Source of the DNA: Amycolatopsis nivea
GTDB taxonomy: Bacteria; Actinomycetota; Actinomycetes; Mycobacteriales; Pseudonocardiaceae
Direction of reading: 5' to 3'
DNA: 64,000 nt
NCBI RefSeq assembly: GCF_004522235.1
Contig: NZ_SDLT01000004.1
Location: 62,001 to 126,000, forward strand
The position numbers and the translations under genes were made by a program. Position 1 is the stretch's first letter. Each line of letters opens with the position of its first letter. The notes under the pieces were generated by a model that was not told the origin of the DNA, made no database searches, and saw only the letters and a list, made by a program, of their open reading frames with translations. Positions 9,548-18,468 of the stretch are shown piece by piece.

Positions 9548-11569
9548 GTGAGAAGCATGCCTGCACCAGACACCTTCTGGACCTATCTAGGCGCGGTCGC
9601 CAGCTACGTGGCCGTGCTGGCAGTCCCGGGCGGCCTCATCGGCCGGGCCGCGGGAGTGCGCGGGTGGGCCCTCGCCGGGCTCGCGCCGCTGCTCAGCTAT
9701 GCCGTCACCGGCCTGGCTGGGCCCTGGTTGTCGACTGTCGGTCTCCCGTACAACGTCTTCACCGCCGCGGCCTGCACGCTGCTGCTGGCGGGGGTCGCGT
9801 GGGGAATCCGGCGGCTCTGCCTCGTCCGCGGCTGGATCACCCCGGGCGCGGAGGAGCCTCCGGTCGTCTGGAGCACGCGCGCGCAGTGGTCGGTCGCCGC
9901 GTGCGTCGCGGTGGCGACGGCGCTGTCGATCGCCGTGGTGCTGTCCGCGCGCGGCGGGACGACGGCGGTCTTCCAGCGCTGGGACACCGTCTTCCACGCG
10001 AACGGCATCCGCTACATCGCCGACACCGGCGACGGCTCGCTCATCGGCATGGGCAAGATCAACTGGTACCCGGACGGATCGTTCTATCCGAACGGCTATC
10101 ACCTGGTCGGCGCGCTGGTTTACCAGATCTCCGGGACGAGCATCCCGGTCACGCTGAACGCCATCACCATGCCGGTCGCGGGCATCTTCGCGCTGTCGAT
10201 GGTCGCCCTGGTCCGCCAGATGGGCGGCCGTGCGGTCTTCGCGGGCTGCACGGCCCTGATCGCCGCTGCCGCGACGACGGGCGCGTACGAGTCGGTGTCG
10301 AGCGGCCTGCTGCCGTACGCGCTGGGGATAGTCCTCACGCCGCTCACGGTGGTCGCGCTGCAACGCTTCCTCGTACACCCGGGCGTCGACACCGGCCTGG
10401 TCTTCGCGCTGTCCGCGGACGGTCTGCTCACCGCGCACTCGAGCGCGCTGTTCGGCGGTGTCCTGTTCGCGGCGCCGCTGGTGCTGCAGCGTTGGTACCG
10501 CTCGCTTCGCGGGCTTCGGGTGGACGGTGTGCCTGAAGGGCGCAACGGGCTGCGCGTGATCGGCGGCGACATCGTGCGCACAGTGCCGGTCATGGCGGCC
10601 GCAGTCGTCTTCGCCGCGCCGCAGATCCTGGGCGCGATCAAGTTCACCTCCGGCTCGTACCCGTACCAGCCGTGGAATTCGGACCTGCCGGTCCTGTCGG
10701 CGCTGAACATGCTCGGCACGTTCCAGCAGGTGCTGCACACGCCGCAGCTCTGGCTCACCGTGCTGCTCGTGGTCGGCGTGCTGGCCTTCCGCACCCTCGA
10801 CCGGATGCGCTGGCTGGTCCTGTCCGCGATCGGGCTCTCCGGGCTGTTCGTGCTGGTCACGTCCTACGGCGCCTCGCCGCTGGTCATCTCGCTGTCGCGG
10901 CCGTGGTGGAACGACCGGTTCCGGCTGATGGCGCTGGCCGCGATCCCGCTGTGCCTGCTCGCCGGGCACGGCATGGCGGAGCTGCAGCGCTGGACGGCGC
11001 AGCGGATCCGCTCGATCAGCTGGGCGAAGGCGCGGCCGCGGGTGGTCTCCCGGCTCGGGATCGCGGCGGCGGCGGTCGTCGTGGCCGTGACCGCGGTGCT
11101 GACCGGCGGGTTCTACCGCACCGCGAACGCCACCGCGGTGTCGTTCCTGTACTACAACGGGCCGGAGGGCGAGGTCACGCCGCCGGTCAGCCCGGACGAG
11201 ATCGCGGCCATGGAGTTCCTCGGCCGGATGCACATCCCGCCGGACGAGAAGGTGCTGAACGACCGGCTCGACGGCACCGCGTGGATGTACGCGCTGACCG
11301 GCGTGCACCCGGTGGCGGGCCACTACGACGGCGGCGGCCCGGTCTCGCCGGACGCGACCTACCTGGCGCTGCACTTCCGCGATTACGACCTCGACGTGCG
11401 CGTGCGCGAGGCGGTCCAGCGGCTGAAGGTGCGCCACGTGCTGGTGGGCAGCGGTCCGATCGCCAAGGGCGCGCCGATCTCCCCTGGCCTGCGCGACCTC
11501 ATGGGCAGCGATTTCCTGCAGCTCGTCTACCGCAATCCGGGCGCGCAGATCTACACGATCATCAGGTGA
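9548..11569 (+). CDS. Large polytopic membrane protein, GT-C-like, paralogue of the one at 16152
   Basis: The 673-residue protein has about 12-13 membrane helices and a C-terminal extracytoplasmic domain. It shares long collinear blocks with the 16152 gene: GW-LAGL-PLLSYAV-GLAGPW near the N-terminus, NGxRYIAxTGDGSLxGMG with FYPNxYHL, SRPWWNDRFR, and late NDRLDGTAWMYALTG with HFRDYD. I take it for a membrane transferase or cell-envelope protein (DUF6541-like), but no catalytic signature is certain. GTG at 9548 is used; ATG at 9557 is equally possible. It is divergent from glf, which suggests a role in wall-glycan assembly. Confidence 0.65.
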   Translation: MRSMPAPDTFWTYLGAVASYVAVLAVPGGLIGRAAGVRGWALAGLAPLLSYAVTGLAGPWLSTVGLPYNVFTAAACTLLLAGVAWGIRRLCLVRGWITPGAEEPPVVWSTRAQWSVAACVAVATALSIAVVLSARGGTTAVFQRWDTVFHANGIRYIADTGDGSLIGMGKINWYPDGSFYPNGYHLVGALVYQISGTSIPVTLNAITMPVAGIFALSMVALVRQMGGRAVFAGCTALIAAAATTGAYESVSSGLLPYALGIVLTPLTVVALQRFLVHPGVDTGLVFALSADGLLTAHSSALFGGVLFAAPLVLQRWYRSLRGLRVDGVPEGRNGLRVIGGDIVRTVPVMAAAVVFAAPQILGAIKFTSGSYPYQPWNSDLPVLSALNMLGTFQQVLHTPQLWLTVLLVVGVLAFRTLDRMRWLVLSAIGLSGLFVLVTSYGASPLVISLSRPWWNDRFRLMALAAIPLCLLAGHGMAELQRWTAQRIRSISWAKARPRVVSRLGIAAAAVVVAVTAVLTGGFYRTANATAVSFLYYNGPEGEVTPPVSPDEIAAMEFLGRMHIPPDEKVLNDRLDGTAWMYALTGVHPVAGHYDGGGPVSPDATYLALHFRDYDLDVRVREAVQRLKVRHVLVGSGPIAKGAPISPGLRDLMGSDFLQLVYRNPGAQIYTIIR

Positions 11570-11571
11570 CT

Positions 11572-11607
11572 CTCGTGACCGCGGCCTCCCCCGGCCGCGG
11601 TCACGAG
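11572..11607. terminator. Bidirectional hairpin terminator
   Basis: A perfect 15-bp stem (CTCGTGACCGCGGCC, 11572-11586, paired with 11593-11607) and a 6-nt loop lie between two convergent genes 41 nt apart. No T-run follows, as is usual in actinobacteria. Confidence 0.8.
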
Positions 11608-11610
11608 GGG

Positions 11611-12528
11611 CTACTCGGCCTTGAGGCCCGGCAGCACTTCTTCGACGACCTTTTCCAGCACCGATTCGTGCCCCTCGTACGGCCCGCTCGAGCGCGGCCA
11701 GTGCGCGATGACGTCGGTGAAGCCCAGCTCACGGGCCCGTTCGGTGGCCTCGCGGAACGCCGCGACGCTGCTGAGCGAGAACACCGGCGCCGCGTCGAGG
11801 CTCAGGTACCGCTGGATGCCCGCCAGTTCCCGGCCGGCCGCTTCGGCCCGCTGTTCGAACGTGGCGACCAGCTCGGCGATGCCGGTCCACCATTCGTCGA
11901 GGGTGTCCCCGCCGCGGCCGGTGGTGACCCAGCCCGCCCCGAACCGCGCGGCCAGCGTCATGGTGCGCGGGCCGTTGGCCGCGACCAGGAACGGCAGCCG
12001 GGGGCGCTGCACCGTGCCCGGCAGGTTCCGGGCGCCGCGCGCGGAGTAGTACTCGCCGGAGAAGTCGAAGTTGTCGGTCATCAGCAGCCCGTCGAGCGCC
12101 TCGACGAACTCGGTGAAGCGGTCGACCCGCTGCCGCGCGGTCAGCTCCGGAGCGGCCAGCACCTGCGCGTCGTAGCGCGAACTGTCCACGCCCGCTCCGA
12201 CGCCCAGCACGAACCGGCCGTCGGACACGTCGTCGAGGGTGATCAGCTCGCGCGCGAACGGCACGGGGTGCCGCGCGACCGGAGAGGCGACGAAGGTGCC
12301 CAGCCGGATCGTGGAGGTGACCATGGCGGCCGCGGTGAGGGTGGGCACAGCGGAGAACCACGGCCCGTCGACCAGCGACCGCCAGCCGAGATGGTCGTAG
12401 GTCCACGCGTGGTCGAAGCCGTACTCCTCGGCCGCCCGCCACTTCGGCTCGGCCGCCCACCAGCGGTCTTCAGGAAGAATTACGATGCCTGCTCGCACGA
12501 GGCCGACCGTAACGTCCGGCACTGACAT
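11611..12528 (-). CDS. LLM-class (F420-dependent) oxidoreductase
   Basis: A 305-residue luciferase-like monooxygenase-fold protein: VGLVRAGIVILPEDRW at the N-terminus, YDHLGWRSL, TIRLGTFVASPVARHPVPFARE, VSDGRFVLGVGAGVD and FLVAANGPRTMTLAARFGAGW. These are the strand ends that hold F420 or FMN in the family. ATG at 12528 gives a normal family length. It is divergent from the HAD hydrolase with 27 nt between. The substrate is unknown. Confidence 0.85.
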   Translation of the reverse strand: MSVPDVTVGLVRAGIVILPEDRWWAAEPKWRAAEEYGFDHAWTYDHLGWRSLVDGPWFSAVPTLTAAAMVTSTIRLGTFVASPVARHPVPFARELITLDDVSDGRFVLGVGAGVDSSRYDAQVLAAPELTARQRVDRFTEFVEALDGLLMTDNFDFSGEYYSARGARNLPGTVQRPRLPFLVAANGPRTMTLAARFGAGWVTTGRGGDTLDEWWTGIAELVATFEQRAEAAGRELAGIQRYLSLDAAPVFSLSSVAAFREATERARELGFTDVIAHWPRSSGPYEGHESVLEKVVEEVLPGLKAE

Positions 12529-12555
12529 TCGCTCGAACGGGCGGCGACCGGGAGA

Positions 12556-13380
12556 ATGGGAGACGTGGAGAAACCCCGGTTGATCGCGTCCGACGTCGAC
12601 GGCACCCTGCTCGGCCCCAGCGAACAAGTGACGCCGCGCACGGTGTCGGTCGTGCAGCGGGTGCTGGCCGACGACGTGCCGTTCGTGCTGTGCACCGGCC
12701 GCCCGCCGCGCTGGATCGCGCCGATCGCCGGACCGCTCGGGCTGACCGGCTACGCGGTGTGCGCCAACGGAGCCGTGCTGCTCGACATCGGCACCGACTC
12801 GGTGGTCGCGGTGCACGGCGAACTCGAGCCGAAACTGCTGCACGACCTGGCCTCGGCACTCGACAAGGCCCTGCCCGGCTGCCGGCTGGCGGCGGAACGG
12901 ATCAGCACCGGATCGGTGGACCACGAACTCCGCAATTTCGTGATCGAGCCGGAGTACCACAACCCGTGGGGCGACGAGGAGAGCCGCATCGCGCCGCGCG
13001 CCGAGGTGCTGGGGAAAACGGCGATCAAGCTGCTGGTCAGCCGCCGCGGGATGACGTCGGAGGAGATGGCCGAAGCAACGAGCGCGGTGCTCGACGGGGC
13101 GGTGGACGTCACGTATTCATCCTCCGGCGGGCTGATCGAACTGTCCGCCCACGGCGTGACGAAGGCGACTGGGCTCGCGGACATCGCCGAGCGCTTCGAC
13201 GTGCCCCAGTCGTCGGTGATCGCCTTCGGGGACATGCCCAACGACGTCGAGATGCTGCAGTGGGCGGGCCATGGCGTCGCGATGGCCAACGGCCACCCGA
13301 CCGTGCTGGCGGTGGCGGACGAGGTAACCGGACCGGCCGCGGAGGACGGGGTGGCGGAGGTTCTGGAGCGCTGGTTCTAG
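12556..13380 (+). CDS. HAD-family (Cof-like) phosphatase
   Basis: The 274-residue protein has all HAD motifs: DVDGTLLGP (motif I), CTGRPPRW (motif II), KLLVSRRG with the Lys of motif III and FGDMPNDVEMLQWAG (motif IV). A C2B cap lies between motifs II and III, as in Cof/YbjI-type sugar phosphatases. KATGLADIAERFDV is the usual segment before motif IV. It probably hydrolyses small phosphorylated metabolites in the cytoplasm; the exact substrate cannot be read. Confidence 0.88.
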   Translation: MGDVEKPRLIASDVDGTLLGPSEQVTPRTVSVVQRVLADDVPFVLCTGRPPRWIAPIAGPLGLTGYAVCANGAVLLDIGTDSVVAVHGELEPKLLHDLASALDKALPGCRLAAERISTGSVDHELRNFVIEPEYHNPWGDEESRIAPRAEVLGKTAIKLLVSRRGMTSEEMAEATSAVLDGAVDVTYSSSGGLIELSAHGVTKATGLADIAERFDVPQSSVIAFGDMPNDVEMLQWAGHGVAMANGHPTVLAVADEVTGPAAEDGVAEVLERWF

Positions 13381-13487
13381 GCGCTCAATGGGGTTGTTTC
13401 AGTAGCGCGGTTCGCGGCAGCGGTGGTTGCCAGGACGCTGCGGGCCCCGGCCGACTAGGCGCGCCGGCGGCTCCTCCCCCGAGGCCC

Positions 13488-13534
13488 GTGAAGGGCTCCT
13501 TCAGGGAATCTGATTCCCTCAAGGAGCCCTTCAC
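13488..13534. repeat. REP-like palindrome, 23-bp arms
   Basis: A 47-bp element with two 23-bp arms around one central base and a single mismatch (position 15 of the arm). The left arm begins GTGAAGGGCTCCTT and ends GGGAATC. It lies in the 262-nt space between convergent HAD and PlsC genes. It could end transcription, but the arm length and lack of link to either stop are more like a dispersed extragenic palindrome. I see no gene in 13381-13642. Confidence 0.65.
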
Positions 13535-13642
13535 AGACGTCAACTGGAGCGGAGAAGCAACGCCGCCCGGTCGACGCCGCGCATCGCCGTCACGACGCCG
13601 CACGCCGCACTACTGAGAAACCCCAATGTGGCATTGGGGCGC

Positions 13643-14374
13643 TCAAGAGCGGCGGTCGAGCGCAGCCGCCTCCTCGGGCGTCGGCGCGCTGCCGCCGAGG
13701 TGGGCGGGCAGCCACCAGCGCTCGGCGTCGCTCTCCGGGGCCTCCGGGTACTCCGCCTGTGCCTTCTCCAACAGCTCCGACATCCGGGCGCGCAGGTCCG
13801 TCGTCAGCGCCTCGCACGAGTCCTCCGGGCCGGGGCGCATCGGCTCGCCGATCACCACCGAAATCGGCACGTGCCTGCGGGTGAGGTCGCGCGGACGGCC
13901 CTTCGTCCACAGCCGCTGCGTGCCCCACAGGGCCATCGGGATCACCGGGACGCCCGCCTCGGCGGCCATCCGGACCGCGCCGGTCTTGATGTCCTTCACG
14001 GTGAACGACTGGCTGATCGTGGCCTCCGGAAACACACCGACGACCTCGCCCGCGCGCAGCCGCGCCACGGCTTCGTCGTAGGACGCCTGCCCGGCGGCGC
14101 GGTCCACCGGGATGTGGTGCATGCCGCGCATCAGCGGGCCGGCGACCGGGTTGCTGAAGATCTCCTGCTTGGCCATGAACCGCACGAGCCGCTTCGCCGG
14201 GCGGGCGCCGAGGCCGCAGTAGATGAAGTCCAGGTAGCTGACGTGCGTGCAGGCGAGCACCGCGCCGCCGCGGGCGGGCACGTGTTCGGCGCCGGTCACC
14301 CGGAGGCGGTTGTCGAGCAGCCGGAACATCAGCCGCGCGGCGACCAGGACGGGCGGGTACACGAATTCAGCCAT
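13643..14374 (-). CDS. 1-acyl-sn-glycerol-3-phosphate acyltransferase-like (PlsC)
   Basis: A 243-residue acyltransferase with HxxxxD as HVSYLDF (about residues 45-51), then RFMAKQEIF, a FPEATIS block in the place of the usual FPEGTRS, and VPVIPMALWGTQRLW. It acylates lysophosphatidate or a related lipid at the membrane. The Gly-to-Ala and Arg-to-Ile changes in the third block are within what the wider family tolerates. ATG at 14374 starts MAEFVYPPVLVAARLMF, a hydrophobic N-terminus. It lies downstream of the GT-C gene on the same strand with 65 nt between. Confidence 0.85.
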   Translation of the reverse strand: MAEFVYPPVLVAARLMFRLLDNRLRVTGAEHVPARGGAVLACTHVSYLDFIYCGLGARPAKRLVRFMAKQEIFSNPVAGPLMRGMHHIPVDRAAGQASYDEAVARLRAGEVVGVFPEATISQSFTVKDIKTGAVRMAAEAGVPVIPMALWGTQRLWTKGRPRDLTRRHVPISVVIGEPMRPGPEDSCEALTTDLRARMSELLEKAQAEYPEAPESDAERWWLPAHLGGSAPTPEEAAALDRRS

Positions 14375-14439
14375 GCGCCCAAGGCTACGGGACCGTAGGT
14401 TTCCCGCCGGTAGGTCGCGCGGGTCGGCTCCGCCACACT

Positions 14440-15984
14440 TCAGGGGCAGGACACGTAGTGGAAGTCCGGCGCTCGGTCGAGTTCGCCGACGAGCCGGCTG
14501 GCGTCGTCGGCGCGCGGGTAGACCGCGATCCAGAACGGCGTCCCGGTGCGCCGGAAGGTCGCGACGCGGTACCAGGCGGGCAGGTCGTCGGCACAATCCT
14601 GGCGATCGGCGTATCCCGACCGGCCGGGCACGGCGAGCGTCGACCGTTCCGCGTCCATCCCGACCACCAGCACGTGCGAACCGGCGCGGCTCGCGAGCAG
14701 CCCCGGCGACCCGGCGCTCACAGTTGATCCGGGCGGCAGGTAGCGGGCGAGCCAGTCCCCGACCTCGGCCAGTTGCGCGCCCTGCGTGCTCCAGGCCCGC
14801 ACGCGCTCCAGCACTTCCGGACTGAACACGGAGACCGCCACCGCGACCCCGGTGAGCGCCGCGGTGACCGCCGGAACCGCCCGGGAAATCGCCCGCGGCC
14901 TCGGTACCGGAGCGAGGACGCCGCACCCGGCCACCGCGGCGACCGCCAGCAAGGGCGGCACCGGCACGAGCAGCCGCCACGACAGTCCCGGATCATCCTC
15001 GAAAAGCACCACGATCCCGGTGTGGCCGACGGCGAGCGCCAGCACCAACCACAACGCCGACCGGGCTTCCACCGCGCGTCCCCGCGATGCCACCAACCCC
15101 GCCACCACCGCGGCCGGGACGAGAAAACCCAAGTGCGCCAAGGCGAAGCCGCCCAGATACGGCCAATCCGGTGCGGGCGGCAGGCTCACGTCCGACGCGA
15201 ACCGGTCGTAGTACGTAACGCGCCAAGCCGTCCACGGAGCCAAGAACACCAGCGCGCCCAGCACAAAACCGACCGGCGCCCACCAGGTGTGCCGCCCGCG
15301 CACGGCAGCGAAAACGAGCCACCCCGCGCCGACAACGGCGAGCGCAATCCCTTCCGGCCGCGTCATCACCGCGCTGGCGACGAGCACGCCGGCGACCAAC
15401 GGCCGGCCCGCCACCAACGCGTACGCGACACAGAGCATGAGCAACGCGAACATCGGCAGCTCAGTGCCCGAAAGCCCGTACACCGCAAGCCCGTTCGCCC
15501 CCGCGGTCAGCAACGCCGCCGCGACCCCGATCGCGCGCCGCGGCTCGGCCCCCTCCGGCAACCCGAGCGCGGCGATGCGGTTGGCGAGGAAATAGGCCAC
15601 CAACACGCATCCCAGCGCAGCGACGCCACTCAATACGACAGCTGCCGACGGCACTTCCGCACCGAATGCCCCGCGCGGCAAGGCGATCGTTACGAGCCAG
15701 AGGAAATTCGAGTACGTCTCGCTGCGGTCGCCCGGGTTGAAGACCGGGCCGTTGCCGTCGGCGATGTTCTGCGCGTACCGGAAGCTGACGTACGCGTCCT
15801 CGGTCGCGGTGGCGAACAACAGCTGATGCAGCAGCGAAAACCCGAGAACGAGCAGAAGAACCCCGACCCGCCACCGCCGGTCCTGCCCCATCCGCCGCCA
15901 GGCGGCGACGACCAGCGCGGCCAGCGCCAGCCATCCCCCCACGACCGCGTAAACCACGCGCCCCCAGCCTCCCGCGCCCCTCAC
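14440..15984 (-). CDS. GT-C membrane glycosyltransferase, AftB/ZomB-like
   Basis: The protein (about 514 residues) has some ten membrane helices. Its first external loop carries the GT-C acidic motif ATEDAYVSFRYAQNIADG, followed by GPVFNPGDRSETYSNFLW. This is the block seen in AftB, which adds terminal beta-1,2-arabinofuranose using decaprenylphosphoryl arabinose, and in related transferases. The C-terminal part is external (ends APDFHYVSCP). AftB of mycobacteria is longer, so the exact linkage is uncertain. GTG at 15984 is used; the frame is also open to a TTG at 16032. The arabinogalactan genes nearby support a wall-arabinan role. Confidence 0.7.
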   Translation of the reverse strand: MRGAGGWGRVVYAVVGGWLALAALVVAAWRRMGQDRRWRVGVLLLVLGFSLLHQLLFATATEDAYVSFRYAQNIADGNGPVFNPGDRSETYSNFLWLVTIALPRGAFGAEVPSAAVVLSGVAALGCVLVAYFLANRIAALGLPEGAEPRRAIGVAAALLTAGANGLAVYGLSGTELPMFALLMLCVAYALVAGRPLVAGVLVASAVMTRPEGIALAVVGAGWLVFAAVRGRHTWWAPVGFVLGALVFLAPWTAWRVTYYDRFASDVSLPPAPDWPYLGGFALAHLGFLVPAAVVAGLVASRGRAVEARSALWLVLALAVGHTGIVVLFEDDPGLSWRLLVPVPPLLAVAAVAGCGVLAPVPRPRAISRAVPAVTAALTGVAVAVSVFSPEVLERVRAWSTQGAQLAEVGDWLARYLPPGSTVSAGSPGLLASRAGSHVLVVGMDAERSTLAVPGRSGYADRQDCADDLPAWYRVATFRRTGTPFWIAVYPRADDASRLVGELDRAPDFHYVSCP

Positions 15985-16151
15985 CCGTCCAGCCGACCCC
16001 CGGGCGGACCGTTCCTCACCGGCTCCAGTCAAGCGCGCGGCCGCGCTTCCCGGACATCAGCCGTTCGGGTGTATATGGGGTGCGGCTAGCCTAAGGCCCG
16101 ATTCCCATCCGCCACGGGGAGCAGGCGGACGCCGATAACTCGAGGAAGACT

Positions 16152-18074
16152 GTGCCGAGCGACCCCACAACGTTGTCCGTGGTAGCCAGCATCGCCTGCT
16201 GCCTGCTCGTGCTCGGGATTCCCGGGCTGATCACCGGCGCCGCCGCCGGATTGCGCGGCTGGCTGCTGGCCGGCCTGACCCCGCTGCTGAGCTACGCCGT
16301 CGGCGGCCTCGCGGGCCCGTGGACAGCGGCGATGGGGCTGCCCTTCAACGCCTGGACCTATGCGCTGGCCACCGTCATCTTCGCGGCTGTCGCGTTTGGA
16401 CTCCGGTGGCTCACGGTGCGCCGGTGGCGGCCCGAGCGAGAGGTGCGGGCTTGGGAACCGCGGGCGAACTGGGCGGTCGCTGCCTGCGTCGTCCTCGCCA
16501 CCGTCATCGGGTTCTACACGGCCGCGCACGGCATGGGCCACCTCGGCGCGATCGCGCAAGGCGGCGACGCGCCGTACGCGGCCAACGGCGTGCGCTACAT
16601 CGCCGAAACCGGCGACGGCAGCCTTTTCGGCATGGGCACGGTGAACTGGTACGGGGACGGGAAACCGCCTTTCTACCCGAACGCCTACCACCTGCTCGCC
16701 TCCGTGCAGTACACGCTCAGCGGCGGTTCGATCCCGCTCACCCTGGACGTGAACACGGCCTTGCTCCCGGGCTTGCTGGCGCTTTCGCTCGCGGTGCTGG
16801 TGCGGGCGTTCCGCGGCCGCGCGGTGCTGGCCGGAGCCGTCGCGCTCGCCTCGGTCGCGCCGGTGATGGGCCTGTACGAGTCGATGGACCGCGGGCCGCT
16901 GTACCCGTTCCTGCTGGGCATGGCGCTCACCCCGTTGGCCGCCGTGGTGCTGCGCCGGTACCTCGACCGGGTCGCACCGGACACCGGTTTCGTGCTGATG
17001 ATCGCTGCGGTCGGACTGCTGTGCATCCACTCGTCCACGTTGTTCGGCGCGATCCTGTTCGCCGGTCCGCTGCTGGTGCAGCGCTGGATCGAGCGGTGGC
17101 GCGCGATCGGCAAGGACCTGCTGGCATTGCTGCCGATCGCGGTGCTGGCGATGCTCGTGGCGTGGCTGCAACTGTTCGGCGCGCTGGGGCTGGCGAACAG
17201 CTCGACGGTGCAATATCTCGGCTGGCCCAGCGAATGGCGCGCGACGACCGCACTCGGCGCGTTGCTCGGGTTCCAGCATTTCGAACCACAGCCGCAGATT
17301 GTGCTGTCGGTGGCGCTGCTGGCCGGTTTCATTTTCTTCCGCAGGCTTGGCTCGCTGCGCTGGATCGGCTTGACCGCGCTGGTCACCGGCCTGTTCTACA
17401 TGGCGGTCTCGTCCTCGGACGCACCGCTGGTCATGGCACTGGCCCGGCCGTGGTGGGACGACCCGTACCGGTTCATCACGATGGCGATCGTGCCGCTGTC
17501 GTTCATCGCGGGCCACGGAATCGCGGGACTGCACGAGTGGCTGAAGGAACGGCTGCCCGCGCGGGTGCCGCCGGCAGCGCTCGCCGGGGTGGTCCTGGTC
17601 GCCTTCGCGGGAGCCTCGAAAGGCCTGTACACCGAGACCAACAGCGAGGTGGTCGCGCGCGGGTATCACCGCCCAGATCCGCACACCCTGGAAATCACGC
17701 CCGGCGAGGAACGCGCGATGGCGGAACTGGGCAAGCTCGCGAAGCCGGGTCAATGGGCGATGAACGACCGCTGGGACGGCACGCCGTGGACCTACGCGCT
17801 CAGCGGCGTCCGCACCGTCGCCGCCCACGACGACGGCACGAGCCCGCCGTCGGATGCCGTGCTGCTGGCCGCGAAATTCCGCGACTACGACACGGACCCG
17901 GCCGTCCGCGCCGCCGTACAGCGCCTGAACATCCACTGGGTGATCCTGGGCCGCCCGGCGGCTCCGCCGAAGCGCGCGTACGCGGATCCGGGGGTGAACG
18001 GGTTGGCGGGGCTGCCGTTCCTGAAAGAGGTGTACCGCAACGAGGACGCGGTGATTTACCAGCTGAATCGCTGA
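16152..18074 (+). CDS. Large polytopic membrane protein, paralogue of the one at 9548
   Basis: The 640-residue protein has about 12-13 helices and the same signature blocks as the 9548 gene: GLRGWLLAGLTPLLSYAVGG, ETGDGSLFGMG, FYPNAYHLLA, ARPWWDDPYRF and MNDRWDGTPWTYALSG followed by KFRDYDTD. Strong collinearity shows a duplication. GTG at 16152 follows CGAGGAAGACT, a good ribosome binding site. Function is unknown; the context suggests a membrane transferase for envelope glycans. Confidence 0.65.
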   Translation: MPSDPTTLSVVASIACCLLVLGIPGLITGAAAGLRGWLLAGLTPLLSYAVGGLAGPWTAAMGLPFNAWTYALATVIFAAVAFGLRWLTVRRWRPEREVRAWEPRANWAVAACVVLATVIGFYTAAHGMGHLGAIAQGGDAPYAANGVRYIAETGDGSLFGMGTVNWYGDGKPPFYPNAYHLLASVQYTLSGGSIPLTLDVNTALLPGLLALSLAVLVRAFRGRAVLAGAVALASVAPVMGLYESMDRGPLYPFLLGMALTPLAAVVLRRYLDRVAPDTGFVLMIAAVGLLCIHSSTLFGAILFAGPLLVQRWIERWRAIGKDLLALLPIAVLAMLVAWLQLFGALGLANSSTVQYLGWPSEWRATTALGALLGFQHFEPQPQIVLSVALLAGFIFFRRLGSLRWIGLTALVTGLFYMAVSSSDAPLVMALARPWWDDPYRFITMAIVPLSFIAGHGIAGLHEWLKERLPARVPPAALAGVVLVAFAGASKGLYTETNSEVVARGYHRPDPHTLEITPGEERAMAELGKLAKPGQWAMNDRWDGTPWTYALSGVRTVAAHDDGTSPPSDAVLLAAKFRDYDTDPAVRAAVQRLNIHWVILGRPAAPPKRAYADPGVNGLAGLPFLKEVYRNEDAVIYQLNR

Positions 18075-18081
18075 GGGCTGG

Positions 18082-18468
18082 TCATTCCAGGATCAAGTAC
18101 GGCCTCTTCAGCACCCGGAAAATATACTGATCGGGCCCGACTTTCTCGACCAGAGTGCGAAAGTTCGCCGCACTGAGCACCGAGTACAACGTCTCCTCGA
18201 GGATGTCCTTCGCGGCATCGTCCGAATCGGCGACCGCAGTTTTCCACTTGACGGTGACGCCGTACGGCGGGCCCGCGTGGACCTCGACCACCGCCCCCGG
18301 GCTCGCCTCGGTCCACGCGTGCACGACAGCCGGGATCCCCATCCGCACCAGCTCGTCGCGGGCGAGATTCGCCAGTTCAGTCCACGACTCGACCGCGTCC
18401 GCCGAAGCCTGGACAGCCTCGCCGCCCTCGGTGGACCACGTTTCCATCAACCGAAGCGGATCAGACAC
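18082..18468 (-). CDS. Small hypothetical protein, tandem paralogue (second)
   Basis: The 128-residue soluble protein has an alpha/beta look with no recognised domain. It shares WTELANLARDELVRMGIP and a following PPYGVTVKWKT segment with the upstream neighbour (WVELANLARAELQRLGLP, YPYGVLFSW). Its GTG start lies 8 nt inside the upstream gene, so the pair is co-translated. Homologous neighbours of this size often act as a pair, but nothing here gives a function. Confidence 0.55.
   Translation of the reverse strand: MSDPLRLMETWSTEGGEAVQASADAVESWTELANLARDELVRMGIPAVVHAWTEASPGAVVEVHAGPPYGVTVKWKTAVADSDDAAKDILEETLYSVLSAANFRTLVEKVGPDQYIFRVLKRPYLILE

Noticed and set aside
16086..17936. 616-codon open frame opposite the polytopic membrane protein
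   Set aside because: Product is Arg/Gln/His-rich with no domain, while the plus strand gives a clear membrane protein with a paralogue.
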